NCBI RefSeq assembly: GCF_963855985.1
Contig: NC_087095.1
Location: forward strand, 2,490,001-2,554,000
Source: Ostrinia nubilalis
Lineage: Eukaryota; Arthropoda; Insecta; Lepidoptera; Crambidae
Reading direction: 5' to 3'
DNA: 64,000 nucleotides
A model generated the notes under the pieces. It saw only the letters and a program-made list of their open reading frames with translations, was not told where the DNA came from and did not search any database. The translations under genes were made by a program, and so were the position numbers. Shown one piece after another: positions 1 through 11,128 of this stretch. Position 1 is the stretch's first letter; each line of letters begins with the position of its first letter.

Positions 1-44
1 ATTTTCTGTTTCACTTAAGTAAGCATCGTTTGTGAATACGGACG
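1..44. mobile_element. End of a MITE of the CGCCCGTATTC family (cut by window start)
   Basis: The first 44 bases match the right-hand ends of the copies at 28751-28896 and 49819-49964, including the shared motif CACTTAAG followed by CATCGTTTGTGAATACGG. The rest of this copy lies outside the window. Confidence 0.6.
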
Positions 45-2488
45 TAACTCACTCACACAATCACTCAAGTGCATTACCACTAAATGACTTCATGAATGTC
101 CAAAACTATGATAATATTCAAACTGGAACCGCGCCAGGTTGTCTCGCAAAAATACGATCCCTCAGACCCAATCTAGGTTAATTTTTTAGCCGAAATGCAA
201 TCAGCGTGACCAAGGCCAGGGCTACCACACTTTTGATATTCTACTCGTAGAGTTAAATTATAATCTAAAACGAAATGAATGTCTTCACTTACTCGTATAT
301 GCGAACATCAGCGCCCACCAATCCAGCTACTATCGGTTCGCTTTAAGTTTGCCGCTGGCGATTATGACGTCACTCGAAGGGAAGCGTCTATAACTTTAAC
401 AAACTATATTTAAAATACTTTTTTTTATTATTATTGATAAAAATTGTGTATTTGCGTAAAATAAGACACATTAATTGCGTTTAATCGCGGTTGGGGGAGG
501 GGACGCGCACTCCACGAACCGGCAAACTTAGCGCGAACGAGTAGTAATGCGGGGGGTTATGTTGTAATGTAAGTCAAATCCTCAATTTCTTTCTATGTCT
601 AATTAGATAAAAAAGCACTGAATATCGCAACATTATAAGAGCCACAACACACAAATGCTACTTATAGCATCGTCGATCAGCGACGAAGCATCAAGATTTC
701 GCGACTTCATAATTACGTTCGAACGCGCTGAAAGTAACATGTCAGCTGTAACCGAATTGATTCAGAATAAAAGATAGATTATTAGTGCTGGTAACTGTAT
801 AATAAATCCAGCAAAACGTTGCCGGATTTGGTAACCCTTACAGAGATCCGTGGCCAAAACCGAATGTATGCAGTGGCATTTTTGCCGTTTCGCCCATTTT
901 TGCCGTTCGCGCTCGCAAAATGTCCGAATGGGACGCACATTCAAATAACATTCAGTTTTGCACAAAGAACCAAGATTAAATGGAGTCGGTACTGCTTTCT
1001 TCTTCATTATCTAGCATTCCAGCCTTTGATAAATACCTACTTAATTGAATCTTCTGACATTTTATTCAATTGAACTTATGTATGTTTCACATACAATTCA
1101 CTCATTGCACTAGCCAGCCACCGCATCGCACGGGTAGACATACATAGGTTTTTAACATAAAGGAAGAGAAGGGTTTTTTCCAATCGGTCTTGTTGGTTTT
1201 ATACTTATTTTCGTTACAAAAATTCAATTTTTTCATGTTTATTCAATAGATATTTTGTTTGTACTTTTGAGTTCTGTAGTCACTAGACGAGTATTTACAA
1301 TAGGTTTAAACTGTACACCTATTCCATTACCGTTGTATGAACTTACAAAGTTCTGAACTTCGTTCAATTTCTCAAAAGCATATCGTTAACGCTGATGCTA
1401 ACTTTTGCTCAGTAAGCTACAATTTCAACTTCGCGTGTTTACTCCATAGTTTCTTGTTCTCGTATGAGTTATCAAGTAGCTACTCGTAGTACGAGTATAG
1501 GTAAGTCACATCATTATGGGCTGTAAGAGCCTTCCCTTCCCTTTACAGATTGGGCGCGTAAACGCTCGTTCGTTTACAATTTAGGAACGTTTAAAAAAAC
1601 GAACAACAAAAAAAATACGACTGCTTATTATTTATGTTATATCGAAATCAAAGTTAAAGAAGTATTTGTTTGTCTGGGCTTAATTAAATTAGTATGTTAA
1701 AGTACATTGTATTGTGACACTCAACAATATGCCAAATGCCTAATGGTAGTCTTCGTTTGTTTCTGCAATTTAATCTATTAATTTAATAATATAATAGGTA
1801 TTTGTGAGTCCAACACTGGACTGTAGGTTGATGATTAAACATAATACTGGGTGATAGGAAAACTCGACTCTCCTTGAAAGGAGTTTTACTAGCGACCTAG
1901 AGATCTGGAGCAACAAATAAAGTCCAGTAAATAAAAAATATCGTCATAAATTAAGCTAAATCTGTAAGATCCTTACTTACTTTACAACAAAGATGATACT
2001 AGTTTCACTTCTTTCTTATTTGCAACGGCAACTTTGTACTTTTGCCTTTATTTAAAAAAAAAAGAGGAAATTCTTACATTTATTCGTAGCTGCCGGTTTT
2101 GATTCATTTCATTCAAGCGATTGAAGCACCTTTATTTTTATGCCAACTAACAATTTTAACGAATTTCATACATAACAAAAAGAGGTTAGTTTCACCATTT
2201 ATTATCCAGGTTTAACAGTTGTAACGAAAATGTAGACCCATTTGCTTTTATCACACGTGCACTGATAAATTATTTTTTTATGGTAGGTAACTCGAAATAA
2301 CATAATGATAACTTAAGTGTCGATTTTATAAAACTTCTAAATTAAATTACTGAGATATAAAAATAGTATTTTCTTCTTTAAGAACGACGTTTTTCAAAAG
2401 TATGATTAAGTACATAATCTTGACAGTTTATTTAGTTTAGTTAATAAGAAAGAATTGGTAAAATCGTCCATTAAACAGTACTGTACCG
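45..2488. other. Unassigned AT-rich stretch
   Basis: I see no coding region, splice-bounded exon or complete mobile element. Positions 126-175 weakly resemble the 3'-UTR block of the LINE end near 54.5 kb (shared words ACCGCGCCAGG and TTGTCTCG), so part may be a decayed LINE piece. The short open frames at 762-1073 are opposed and overlapping, with no recognisable motif. Confidence 0.4.
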
Positions 2489-2677
2489 TTATTCGAAGCC
2501 TTTATAATGAGAGTAGTGTCTGTCTTTTCCTGTTTGAGTACTAGTTTTGACGTATAATCTGCCCACGTGACTTCCGCTCCGGTCCCCCACCGCCTAAGCA
2601 CGCCTCAATTAACGACACTAGCGCCACCAACGGTAGCTCGAAACAAGGTTTCGATATTCTCGCCATTGGTGTTTTAG
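2489..2677 (-). repeat. Arm A of a widely spaced inverted repeat pair
   Basis: These 189 bases are the reverse complement of 8062-8250 with no net gap (paired coordinates sum to 10739 at both ends) and only a few mismatches. The block is GC-richer than its surroundings and contains a CACGTG. At its lower end it runs into TTATTCGAAGCC, and beyond that into 18 bases that also occur reversed in the hairpin at 7925-8041. Best read as a dispersed foldback-type element rather than a gene. Confidence 0.7.
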
Positions 2678-2958
2678 TTCCCGTTCGAGACGGTCGTAGA
2701 ATTAGCTCCGCTAGTTCGCGACCCATCTCACAGGTACTAGTCGTGACGTGATTCAGGTAAAATATTACCATCATAATGTAAGTACTTTTAAATTATTATG
2801 TACTGGCTGAAAACTTATAAAAAATACTGTGATTACTTATTTCGCAGTGTAATTTATTTTTACAACGGTGTTACCGTTCGGGGGTAGATTGCATTCAATC
2901 TAACTCAGTGTAATTTTAAATAATTATCTTTAGAGAAGAATCTCTAGTAATACTTGTA

Positions 2959-3322
2959 CCTAACGGTATTCCGTTAGACGTGTTTTAAAAGTAACATTAC
3001 TTTTTAGCAATGTTTGTTTCTAACGGTTTTTCGTTAGATATGTTTTTAAGCTAACTTTTCTTCTTAGCAATGTTCGTACCTGACGGCGTGTTCCGTTAGA
3101 TGTGTTTTAAAACTAACATTCCTTTTTAGCAATGTTTGTGCCTAACGGTTTTCGTTAGATGTGTTTTAAAACTAACATTCCTTTTTAGCAATGTTTGTGC
3201 CTAACGGTTTTCGTTAGATGTGTTTTAAAACTAATATTCCTTTTTAGCAATGTTCATTCCTAACGGTATAACACTCCTTTTTAGCTGTGTTTGTTCCTAA
3301 GGGTTTTCCGTTAGATGTCTTT
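2959..3322. repeat. 60-bp minisatellite, about six units
   Basis: Units start near 2959, 3019, 3079, 3141, 3200 and 3259, with a remnant at 3296. Each has the core CCTAACGG(n)CCGTTAG, then GTGTTTTAAAACTAACATTC and TTTTTAGCAATGTTTGT. Unit length is 59-62 bases except a 37-base penultimate unit. CTAACGG and CCGTTAG are inverted, so every unit can form a small hairpin. Units at 3141 and 3200 are almost identical, suggesting recent homogenisation. Confidence 0.85.
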
Positions 3323-4076
3323 ATTTTCAAAAGGAAAGAGGAAATATTATGTCCACGTGCAGAAGAGGAGCAAGAGTTGGCGTAGAGGTCAAATCAAAGG
3401 ATGGTGTGGTGTAATGTGATAGTCGCAAGATGTGATTGCTTGCTACAATAAGCTGTAAGTACCAACTTACCAATACCATTTCAGACATACGAATTCCATC
3501 GGACGGATTGTGTTGATTTATAAATCAACAAAATAAATAAACGGTAAACTACCTTTATCAATATGCATCCGGGGAAAGTATGAAAACTTCCACTAGGTAG
3601 GGTAGCGTACCGACGTACCTATTCTACCGCCATTATGGAAGTCTAACGCATGGCTTATAACCCAAGAGTGAAGACGTGTGCAGTTTGTCCTATTAGGATA
3701 CGGTACGTAGGTATAATAATACCTTTGTGGTTTTCTTAAACTATGATTTCAGGAAAACGCTATGCTGTTACTGTGTAGATAAACAGTGAGTCTGTGTAAT
3801 AAACGGTGAAGGATGAACATCGTCTATTCAGCCTGATACGCAGTTTATTTGATGCTAGCGGTGTCTGGAAAATTTTTCGGCAGCAATACGATCGCAACTC
3901 TGCTCCGCAGATCGATCTGAGATTTCGCCTTATGCTAAATACCTACAGTGGAAAACTCAAACTGGCTACTCGGCAAGCTAGATGGCAGTGTAACCAAAAC
4001 GCAGCAGCATAATCCTGTAGCGAGGGTAAGTTCTCTTGGAGCAAACAGGAAAAAACCAGGAGCCAGAACCTTTTCT
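3323..4076. other. Unassigned stretch between tandem arrays
   Basis: Nothing identifiable apart from a perfect 20-base palindrome TGTTGATTTATAAATCAACA near 3512. The open frames at 3806-4175 carry no motif and run into the tandem array. Confidence 0.35.
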
Positions 4077-4735
4077 CCCTCATCCCACCGGGGTAGGAGA
4101 AAACTCAAACACTCAAGGAGTCTCATATTGAGCCAGGCAACGCCGTTCATTTTTATTTACGTCGAGAGGTCTTAGTAAGGCATTGGTCCAAACCCTCTTG
4201 TTATCCCTCATCCCACTGGGATAGGAGATTACCCAAAGAGAATCGGACTCAAATCATTACATTTCGAGCCGAGCAACCTCGCTCATTTTTATTTACGTCG
4301 AGAGGTCTTAGTAAGGCATTGGTCCAAACCCTCTTGTTATCCCTCATCCCACTGGGATAGGAGATTACCCAAAGAGAATCGGACTCAAATCATTACATTT
4401 CGAGCCGAGCAACCTCGCTCATTTTTATTTACGTCGAGAGGTTTTAGGGCATCGCTCTAAACCCTCATGTTATCCCTCATCCCACTGGGATAGGAGATTA
4501 CCCAAAGAGAACCGGACTCAAATCACTACATTTCGAGCCGAGCAACCTCGCTCATTTTTATTTACGTCGAGAAATCTTAGGGCATCGCTCTAAACTCTCA
4601 TGTTATCCCTCATCCCTCTGGGATAGGAGATTACCCAAGGAGAATCGGACTCAAATCATTACATTTCGAGCCAAGCAACCTCGCTCGTTTGTATTTGCGG
4701 TTCAAAGACATGAGGGCATCGTCCTAAATCCTCAT
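4077..4735. repeat. Tandem array of about 130-bp units (five)
   Basis: Units begin CCCTCATCCCAC(C/T)GG at about 4077, 4205, 4341, 4473 and 4607. Each continues with GGATAGGAGATTACCCAA, CATTTCGAGCCGAGCAACC, then CTCATTTTTATTTACGTCG. The first unit is the most diverged. Unit boundaries drift (128-136 bases) through variation in the GGCATCGCTCTAAACCCTC segment. Each unit contains short inverted pairs such as CCCACTGGG. No reading frame is maintained through the units. Confidence 0.85.
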
Positions 4736-5114
4736 AATTTTTGAAGAGTTATAGAACCCAAACGCCTTATTCCACGGCAAACGAAAATAAGTAAAGTTGC
4801 CGAGTAGACATGAGGGCTTCGCCCTAAATCCGCATAACTATAAAATGGTCTGAAATTCTATTTTGCACGGCAAAACTAAAGTAATGTTGCCGGGAGGACA
4901 TAAGGGCATCGCCCCAAATCCTCATAATTTTCAAGGTTTATGGAACCCTAATTAAAAAGCTTTATTTCATGACAAAAGTAAGCTATTTAAGACCTGCCAT
5001 GGGTAAAAGGTGGAGACAGAGATCATGAGATTACGCAAAAATTACTCGATTCGTGTCAGTTTGGCTTATTTCATTACTGCCGAGATGATACAAGGGCATC
5101 GCCCTAAACCTTCA
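4711..5114. repeat. Degenerate continuation of the array with AGGGCATCGCCCT hairpins
   Basis: The segment GAGGGCATCGCCCTAAATCC recurs at about 4711, 4811, 4901 and 5091. AGGGC and GCCCT can pair around ATC. The same segment occurs inside the upstream 130-bp units, so the two arrays share a module and were probably one array that decayed towards the right. Confidence 0.65.
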
Positions 5115-7924
5115 GAATCTTGAAGGATGTTAATTAATCGGGGCCGCAGCTATGCGTTCTGAATTTTTGGTACCGAACAGTTAACGCCTGGAGAAATTAA
5201 ATAAACTTAAGCCTTTATGCAGCCTCTGCTTAGTAAAGTTACAACTATTGACCTGATAGTCTTTTAAATAAGGTATACATTCATAGAGGCTTGGCGGGTA
5301 CCACAAAGTACTGAATACTAAAATAAGTATTTGTCTGCTATACATACCTATAGTACACCGACAGACTCATGCAAATGTTCTGACGGCAATTGATTCGCAC
5401 AGAAAGAGTCGCGACATTCGCGCCCTTACCTATTGGACGACTTCATTCTGGGGTAACTCAGGACCCATCCTTGCTTCGGGGTCAGATATAACCCATGCCC
5501 CTATTGTAATAAAAGCACACAAGTCTGGATAATAAACACAATGAAGTCGGTCCTTACCTATATAAAATAAATAAACAAAATAATAACAGTCTTACAAACT
5601 AGTAACAGTAAAAGGTGAACTCCATAAATACAAAATGGCCTAACCGAGTCTCGGTTACCAAAAACATACAGATCGAGTCACGTAACGTTACAAATCCTAA
5701 AGCATTGGCTCTTCTTATGTTATAACACTACAATTCATGATTTGCGTGAGGCAAAGAGCATTTTAACGGCCAACTTGAGGCGCTCATGGCACCCAATACC
5801 AAATACTTATGATCCACAATAACCAAAAGTATAAAGCTTATCTGAGCTTAAAACAAATTGGGCACGCTGCATGGTAACGCATTTCGCAATTGAATTTCAC
5901 TGTACAACGAAAACAGTGACTTTAGTAAACCGTACTTACTAAATATATATTAAACCGCGTAGGTTTACATACTACAATTTGTTATTTTCTCATTTATACA
6001 AGCCATTACATTCGTTGGAGAAAAGATTGCATACCAAAAGTCACACAAGTCTTCAGTCTCTTAACTGAACTTTCCGTGTGCCCTATTATAGTGTCAATGA
6101 CTACGTCTTGTCTACTTAATTTAAGTAAATAAATATAATTTATTATTAATGTCATATGACACCATGTCATATTGTTAATTCGACCTTTTGTGCACCTCTG
6201 TGGTTCAATAAAAATTGTCGTATGAATATGAACGACTTTTACGAGGAGTTAAAGGGAATAAATCAAAACCTTCAGTCCAAGAAAGTAATTTAACTCTGAT
6301 TTTTCCAATTATCACTGTGACCTTAGGGTCACACAGAAGTACATAAACATGGTTGGAATTAATTTTGGATAATGTGCCGCACTCTTAAGCTCTTTGCTTG
6401 GGGCCGAAAGTCCTTCGCCTACCTACATAGTACAATTTACAAAATTCGTATTTGATGTGATTTAAATCCATCAATTATTATACTGTAACGAAGGTAGTCA
6501 CAAGCAAAATGTTGTGGCACACACAACTGTTTACGAGTTAACTTGTTTTAAGTACAACAGCCTCGTGAAATATTCTAATACCTACCCGACTCGCTAGGTC
6601 AATAAAGTAATTTGTCTCTGCTGACTATTGTCACAAAAAAATAGTACTTACCTACCTACTGGCAACTTAGGTATGTACACTTCAATGAATCATGAGTGAC
6701 ATTGGCGATGATATAAAACTTAGTGTTACACAAACATCATTACATAAATATTTTTACATAAATATTTTTACATAAATATTATTACATCGTGCAAATGAGC
6801 GATCGTCCAACGGCATTCAGGGTGATGAAAATAAATCATTCGAAATTAAATCCGATGCCCACCCTAAGGGCCTTGATGAAACCTGATAACGTTTAGATCG
6901 GCTACGAAACTATCATTTAATTCTAGCTGTGCTTGCGACTTCGTTTGCATAACTTTTCCCGCTTTCGCAACATTCTTATTGATGCTCCGCTACTATTGGT
7001 GGTAGAATGATGTTATTATGATTTTATAGAATTCGTGGTTAAAGGACTCCAACACAAAGATAGTTTTTGTGTTGATGCAAATAAACTCTTGTTCAGCCCT
7101 ATAACATTATTATTATAATTGTAATTACAATAATACATAATTACATATTAAGATTGCTCTGAATTAAGCTGGTTGACTAACCGTCAATAAGCTGATCTAG
7201 CTGACAAGTTATCACTGTTAGCCCTAAAGATAATGGTCGCACAGTCTTACCACAGCACCGACGTTTGTAAACCGCAAAGTTTACTAAGTTTGTACTAGGA
7301 AAGTCTGTATTATTATAAATTTTATCAATTCCGACTCAAACTTCGCTATCCCTAGCGAACAGCGATAACGCGGAATACTCAGGCAATACAAAAGTATCGT
7401 ACCTATACATAGCCGGCTAGCTATTGTCACCTATTCATTACGCACCGTCCACCTAGGCTACGGTCCTGTAAAGGTTTATAAATATTAAAATCCGAGCTGA
7501 TACCTAAATGTGGGAAATGTTGGAGATCATCAAACGCCCGCTATCGGCAAGCGACCTTAACTGTACCAGTGAATATTCTTATCCATACCTAATAATTATT
7601 CACTCCTACCGAAGCTTATTGAATTCATCCAACGGTCTGATACTGTGAGTGAGGGTGGACGTAGCTTTTGCGCCTTTTACATGACGTAAAGTAACCGATA
7701 GTTCATTATTACATAGTTGTTAATAAACGATGCATTAGACGTGAATTTACGGAGATGCAGATGCAGGTTGCGTTCTGTAAAATATTATAATGTACCTACA
7801 CACAGTACATTACCACTCAGTAGACAGATAAGCTAAAGTTCTAACTAATTCATAACATTTCTCACTGATCAATGTCTTATTCTTTAATTGATCACATTGG
7901 CGATTACACAGCGCCACCAGGAGA
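5115..7924. other. Unassigned AT-rich stretch
   Basis: No gene recognised. Positions 5400-5490 are GC-richer and on the minus strand contain an open segment ending at a GTAAGG donor-like site. There is no upstream acceptor and all three frames are short, so I do not call an exon. A trivial 14-15-bp tandem repeat (TTACATAAATATTT, three copies) lies at 6740-6785. Confidence 0.35.
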
Positions 7925-8041
7925 TAATAGACACGTCTCTCATTATAAAGGCTTCGAATAACGGTACAGTACTGTTTAATAGCGACGTTTTACCTGAAAA
8001 TAAAACGTTTATTAAACATACTTACCTTATTCGAAGCCTAC
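7925..8041. repeat. Hairpin module joining the flanks of both inverted-repeat arms
   Basis: AGGCTTCGAATAA at 7948 and TTATTCGAAGCCT ending at 8041 are inverted. The 70-odd bases between them consist of the sequence bordering arm A (CGGTACAGTACTGTTTAA) followed by the reverse complement of the sequence bordering arm B (8251-8303). It therefore looks like the intact loop of a foldback element whose parts sit separately at the two other sites. Confidence 0.6.
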
Positions 8042-8061
8042 TTTTTAAATCTACCTGGTGT

Positions 8062-8250
8062 CATAAAACACAATGGCGAGAATATCGAAACCTAGTTTCG
8101 AGCTACCGTTGGTGGCGCTAGTGTCGTTAATTGAGGCGTGCTTAGGCGGTGGGGGACCGGAGCGGAAGTCACGTGGGCAGATTATACGTCAAAACTAGTA
8201 CTCAAACAGGAAAAGACAGACACTACTCTCATTATAAAGGCTTCGAATAA
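8062..8250 (+). repeat. Arm B of the spaced inverted repeat pair
   Basis: Reverse complement of 2489-2677 (see arm A). It is followed at 8251-8303 by sequence that is repeated, reversed, at 7979-8041. Confidence 0.7.
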
Positions 8251-8303
8251 GGTAAGTATGTTTAATAAACGTTTTATTTTCAGGTAAAACGTCGCTATTA
8301 ATT

Positions 8304-9493
8304 CACAATTAAAAGGCAACACATTATTAATAAACAAATCTTATATTTTGTGCACATAGACTTTTGTAAAGCGCTTTTACACATCTTACATAGTGGAAAA
8401 GACTTAAAGTTTAATTTTTCTTTTGCAAATAAAGTTCATTCTATTAAAAGTAAATTTTTAGATGCTATGAAGATATTTCACTTGAAACAAGCGACTGTCT
8501 TGATGAAAAATTAGCAAAAAAATGAGAAAAAATATTCGTAACAGCTCATTCTGCGCTCCGAGTTTAATCGAACCAAGCATGGAGCGAGTGAATGACTGCG
8601 CTCTGTGTCGCCAGAGTAAAATGTTACAAAAAACTCGCCAAAAAAACCCGGCCCCACTATCGGTAAATTGCGAAACAAAAGTTGTGCGGTAAAAAGTAGC
8701 CAGCCCAAAAAAACTACAGGGAAATGAAAGTCCCTGGTAGCAAAAATGTCACCAAAGCAAATGGGAGTTCAAGTTTTTGTGCAGTGACACGCTGCGAATC
8801 GGCCAGCGTTCTTTTGTTTTACTTTGGCGAGAGAGATTTTAAATACATGAGGAATTATGGAACGCTTATGGAACGGTCAGGCTTGGAATGAAAATGGTGC
8901 ACCGAACATTTGGCGTTCCTTTTTAACGATGTTTTCGTATTTTCATTCATCCCCCTTACTCATAGCGAGATACTGGCATAGGCGACAGTGACAGAAAGAC
9001 AACAATTTGTCCAAATCACAGCATTAATAGTGGCTTTTGATATCCAAATGTAAAGCAATAATAATTATGTTTGTGTTAAACTTTGACATTAATATTTAAT
9101 TGGTATTGTAGGCCTACCTGCAGCCCTCAGATTTCAATTATATGAATATTTTAAAATATCACCTATTATTAGTAACAAATGGTGCACTGTTTCGCTTGGT
9201 CTATACCTACGTGAAGGACCAAAAATAACCATGAACAGCAGCTACTGGACGTTCTGCGCAGATAATTCCTCTCCTCTAATGCATTCGGAGTCATTGGATT
9301 ACCGTGACGTTGAATCATGCCCACTAGGTTCTATTTATAACCGGCCATTACGCTAACTTCGTTGCGTGTTGACGGTAACGAGCGAATTAGATTCTGTATG
9401 CCAACTAGAATAGCCACTACTTGTACTTTATATAGCACATTAAAACAGAGTACAAAAGAAAGTTGACAGTTAATTGCGTTCACATCACACTTG
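8304..9493. other. Unassigned stretch
   Basis: No recognisable gene or element. The only sizeable open frame (minus, 8511-8708) has no domain motif. Confidence 0.35.
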
Positions 9494-9606
9494 TTCATTC
9501 GTTTCGGCCGAATGACTTCCACTGCTGGATAAAGGCTTCCCATAAGGATTTCCACAAAGACCGGTCCTGCGCCGCCCGCATCCAGGCACCTCCCGCGACC
9601 ACTACA
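9494..9606 (-). mobile_element. RTE-type LINE 3' end, (AACG)n-tail subtype
   Basis: On the minus strand the segment encodes the end of an RTE reverse transcriptase (GAWMRAAQDRSLWKSL, then QQWKSFG), followed by an AAACGAATGAAC tail at its low-coordinate end. It is 5'-truncated to about 110 bases and abuts a second RTE fragment in the opposite orientation. Confidence 0.75.
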
Positions 9607-9617
9607 CACTCACTAAA

Positions 9618-9910
9618 ATTTGAAGAGATCCGTAAATTAAAATTGCTAGCATAGCCTAACGGATTAGCAAGCTGAAGTAGCAATGAGCAAGGCACATAGC
9701 ACGCAGAATTGACGGCCAATGATACAGCAAGGTTCTGGAATAGAGGCCATGTATTGGAAATCGCATCATGGGACATCCACGTGGATAGATGACCTTATGA
9801 AGGTTTGCAGAAAGGCGCTGGATGCAGGCGGCTACCTCTCGACTAATCTATGAATCATTAGGGGAGCAGCTGTGGACGTCCTGTGACTGAAAAGATGATG
9901 ATTATAATGA
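9618..9910 (+). mobile_element. RTE-type LINE 3' end, (ATG)n-tail subtype
   Basis: Plus-strand homologue of the RTE segments at 13108-13505 and 62751-63099. It has the GAGATCCGTAAA start, AAGCTGAAGTAGCAATG, and CAGCTGTGGACGTCCTGTG followed by a GATGATGATTATAATGAT tail. The frame is broken by several substitutions. Lying head-to-head with the minus fragment at 9494-9606, it is a separate insertion, because both carry their own 3' tails. Confidence 0.75.
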
Positions 9911-10099
9911 TCAGTCAGCCTATTTCCTAGAGGTTACGCTCTTTCGGGGCTTTTAAAGCTAGGCGAGATGTTTGATACTTCGTTTATTAGCTAGCTAGCT
10001 GTGAGAAAAGAAGTTTCATAAGTACCACTTGTGGTCTAAACTGAATAAATATTTTTGATTTTGAAGAAAGTTTTGAGGAACTACATTCAGATTAACCGC

Positions 10100-10298
10100 A
10101 TTCTTCTTCTTCGTCGCTACACTCTTGCCAGAGTGGTCGTGGTCGTCACACCCAGTCCGGTGGCAAGCCTCACGATTCGTCGCCATTCCTCCTGCACTGA
10201 AGCCTTTCTTTTGCATTCGTGGAGTAGACCATTGAGTGCGGTTTTAACCTGGACAGTCCAGCATTATGGGCGACCTGCCACGTGCTCTTGACCGCATG
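10100..10298 (-). mobile_element. Probable LINE 3' end with (GAA)n tail
   Basis: Read on the minus strand, a short open frame contains QEEWRRIVRLATGLGV and stops at 10117-10119. It is followed by CGACGAAGAAGAAGAA at 10100-10116. The W-R-I-V-A-T pattern and the trinucleotide tail resemble the C-terminal ends of RTE/R1-like non-LTR elements. Clade uncertain. Confidence 0.45.
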
Positions 10299-10686
10299 AT
10301 CTCAAAGTAATTCAGAATTATTTTTATTAAAAACAATGCATTTTAGTATACTGTTCTATTTTGCGTGTATTGCGTTGACAAGCCCCACTGGACTTATTAT
10401 TGTAATGAGTTCTTGACGTATGTAGGCTGGAATGGTCTATTTTTTGTTATTAAGGGGATAATTCCCTTTCACATCGTTGGGGGTATCAAGTTTTTTAATT
10501 ACAAGATAATAATACTGAAAAAGAGTACGCACCCTTGAGAGGTTTACATTTTGAGATTCGGCAAAACCTTAAGCATTTAGAACACTTGCCTTATTCACAA
10601 AACATGTGTTAGCCCAGCTGAGGAATGAGGAATAGCAATTTTCATTATATAATAATTATCATTATTATGTAACGGTATCTGATGTA

Positions 10687-11128
10687 CAGTCGCGGAATGA
10701 AAAGTTTCGTCACCTTAGTGTCGGTTTTCGCTTGCACTTAAGAGTCAAACCTGCCAACATAACCGTGCAAGAAACGGTGCTGCTAACATTTAAATAAATA
10801 TGACGTTTCCGAACGAATAAGGTTTTGCTTGTTTATTTTTCTATCCCATCAGTGCAATGTTACAAAATGTAGTTTTTTTTATTTAATAGATAATGGCAGG
10901 TTGAACCAACAAGAAGGTTTTAGTTTATCAATCATAATAATCTTCTTGACAAGTTAAATCGTCAAACAACTTTGATCTGAATAATTTTGAACTTTACTGA
11001 CGAACAGTTAAAGATTATTTTCTCTAAGTCGAGATTATTCTGTAACATAGTATCAAAAGGTAATATGTGCTCGCGATTCGTTGAAGGAATCAATTTGAAA
11101 ACTGACGAACCTTTTCATTCCGTGACTG
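10687..11128 (+). mobile_element. 442-bp TA-flanked MITE, copy 1 of 3 (CAGTCGCGGAATG family)
   Basis: Bounded by TA on both sides (10685-10686, 11129-11130). Terminal inverted repeats CAGTCGCGGAATGAAAAG and its near-perfect complement, about 26 bases. The interior matches 17213-17643 (reversed) and 61428-61887 over its full length. CAGT ends with a TA duplication fit a non-autonomous Tc1/mariner-type element; no transposase frame is present. Confidence 0.85.

Noticed and set aside
4077..5114. CRISPR-like array
   Set aside because: Units are contiguous 130-bp tandem repeats without unique spacers, and the genome is clearly an insect's.
8251..8290. Mini-intron (GTAAGTATG ... TTTTATTTTCAG)
   Set aside because: Good-looking donor and acceptor are only about 32 bases apart, too short for an insect intron, and lie in a foldback loop that is also present reversed at 7979-8041.
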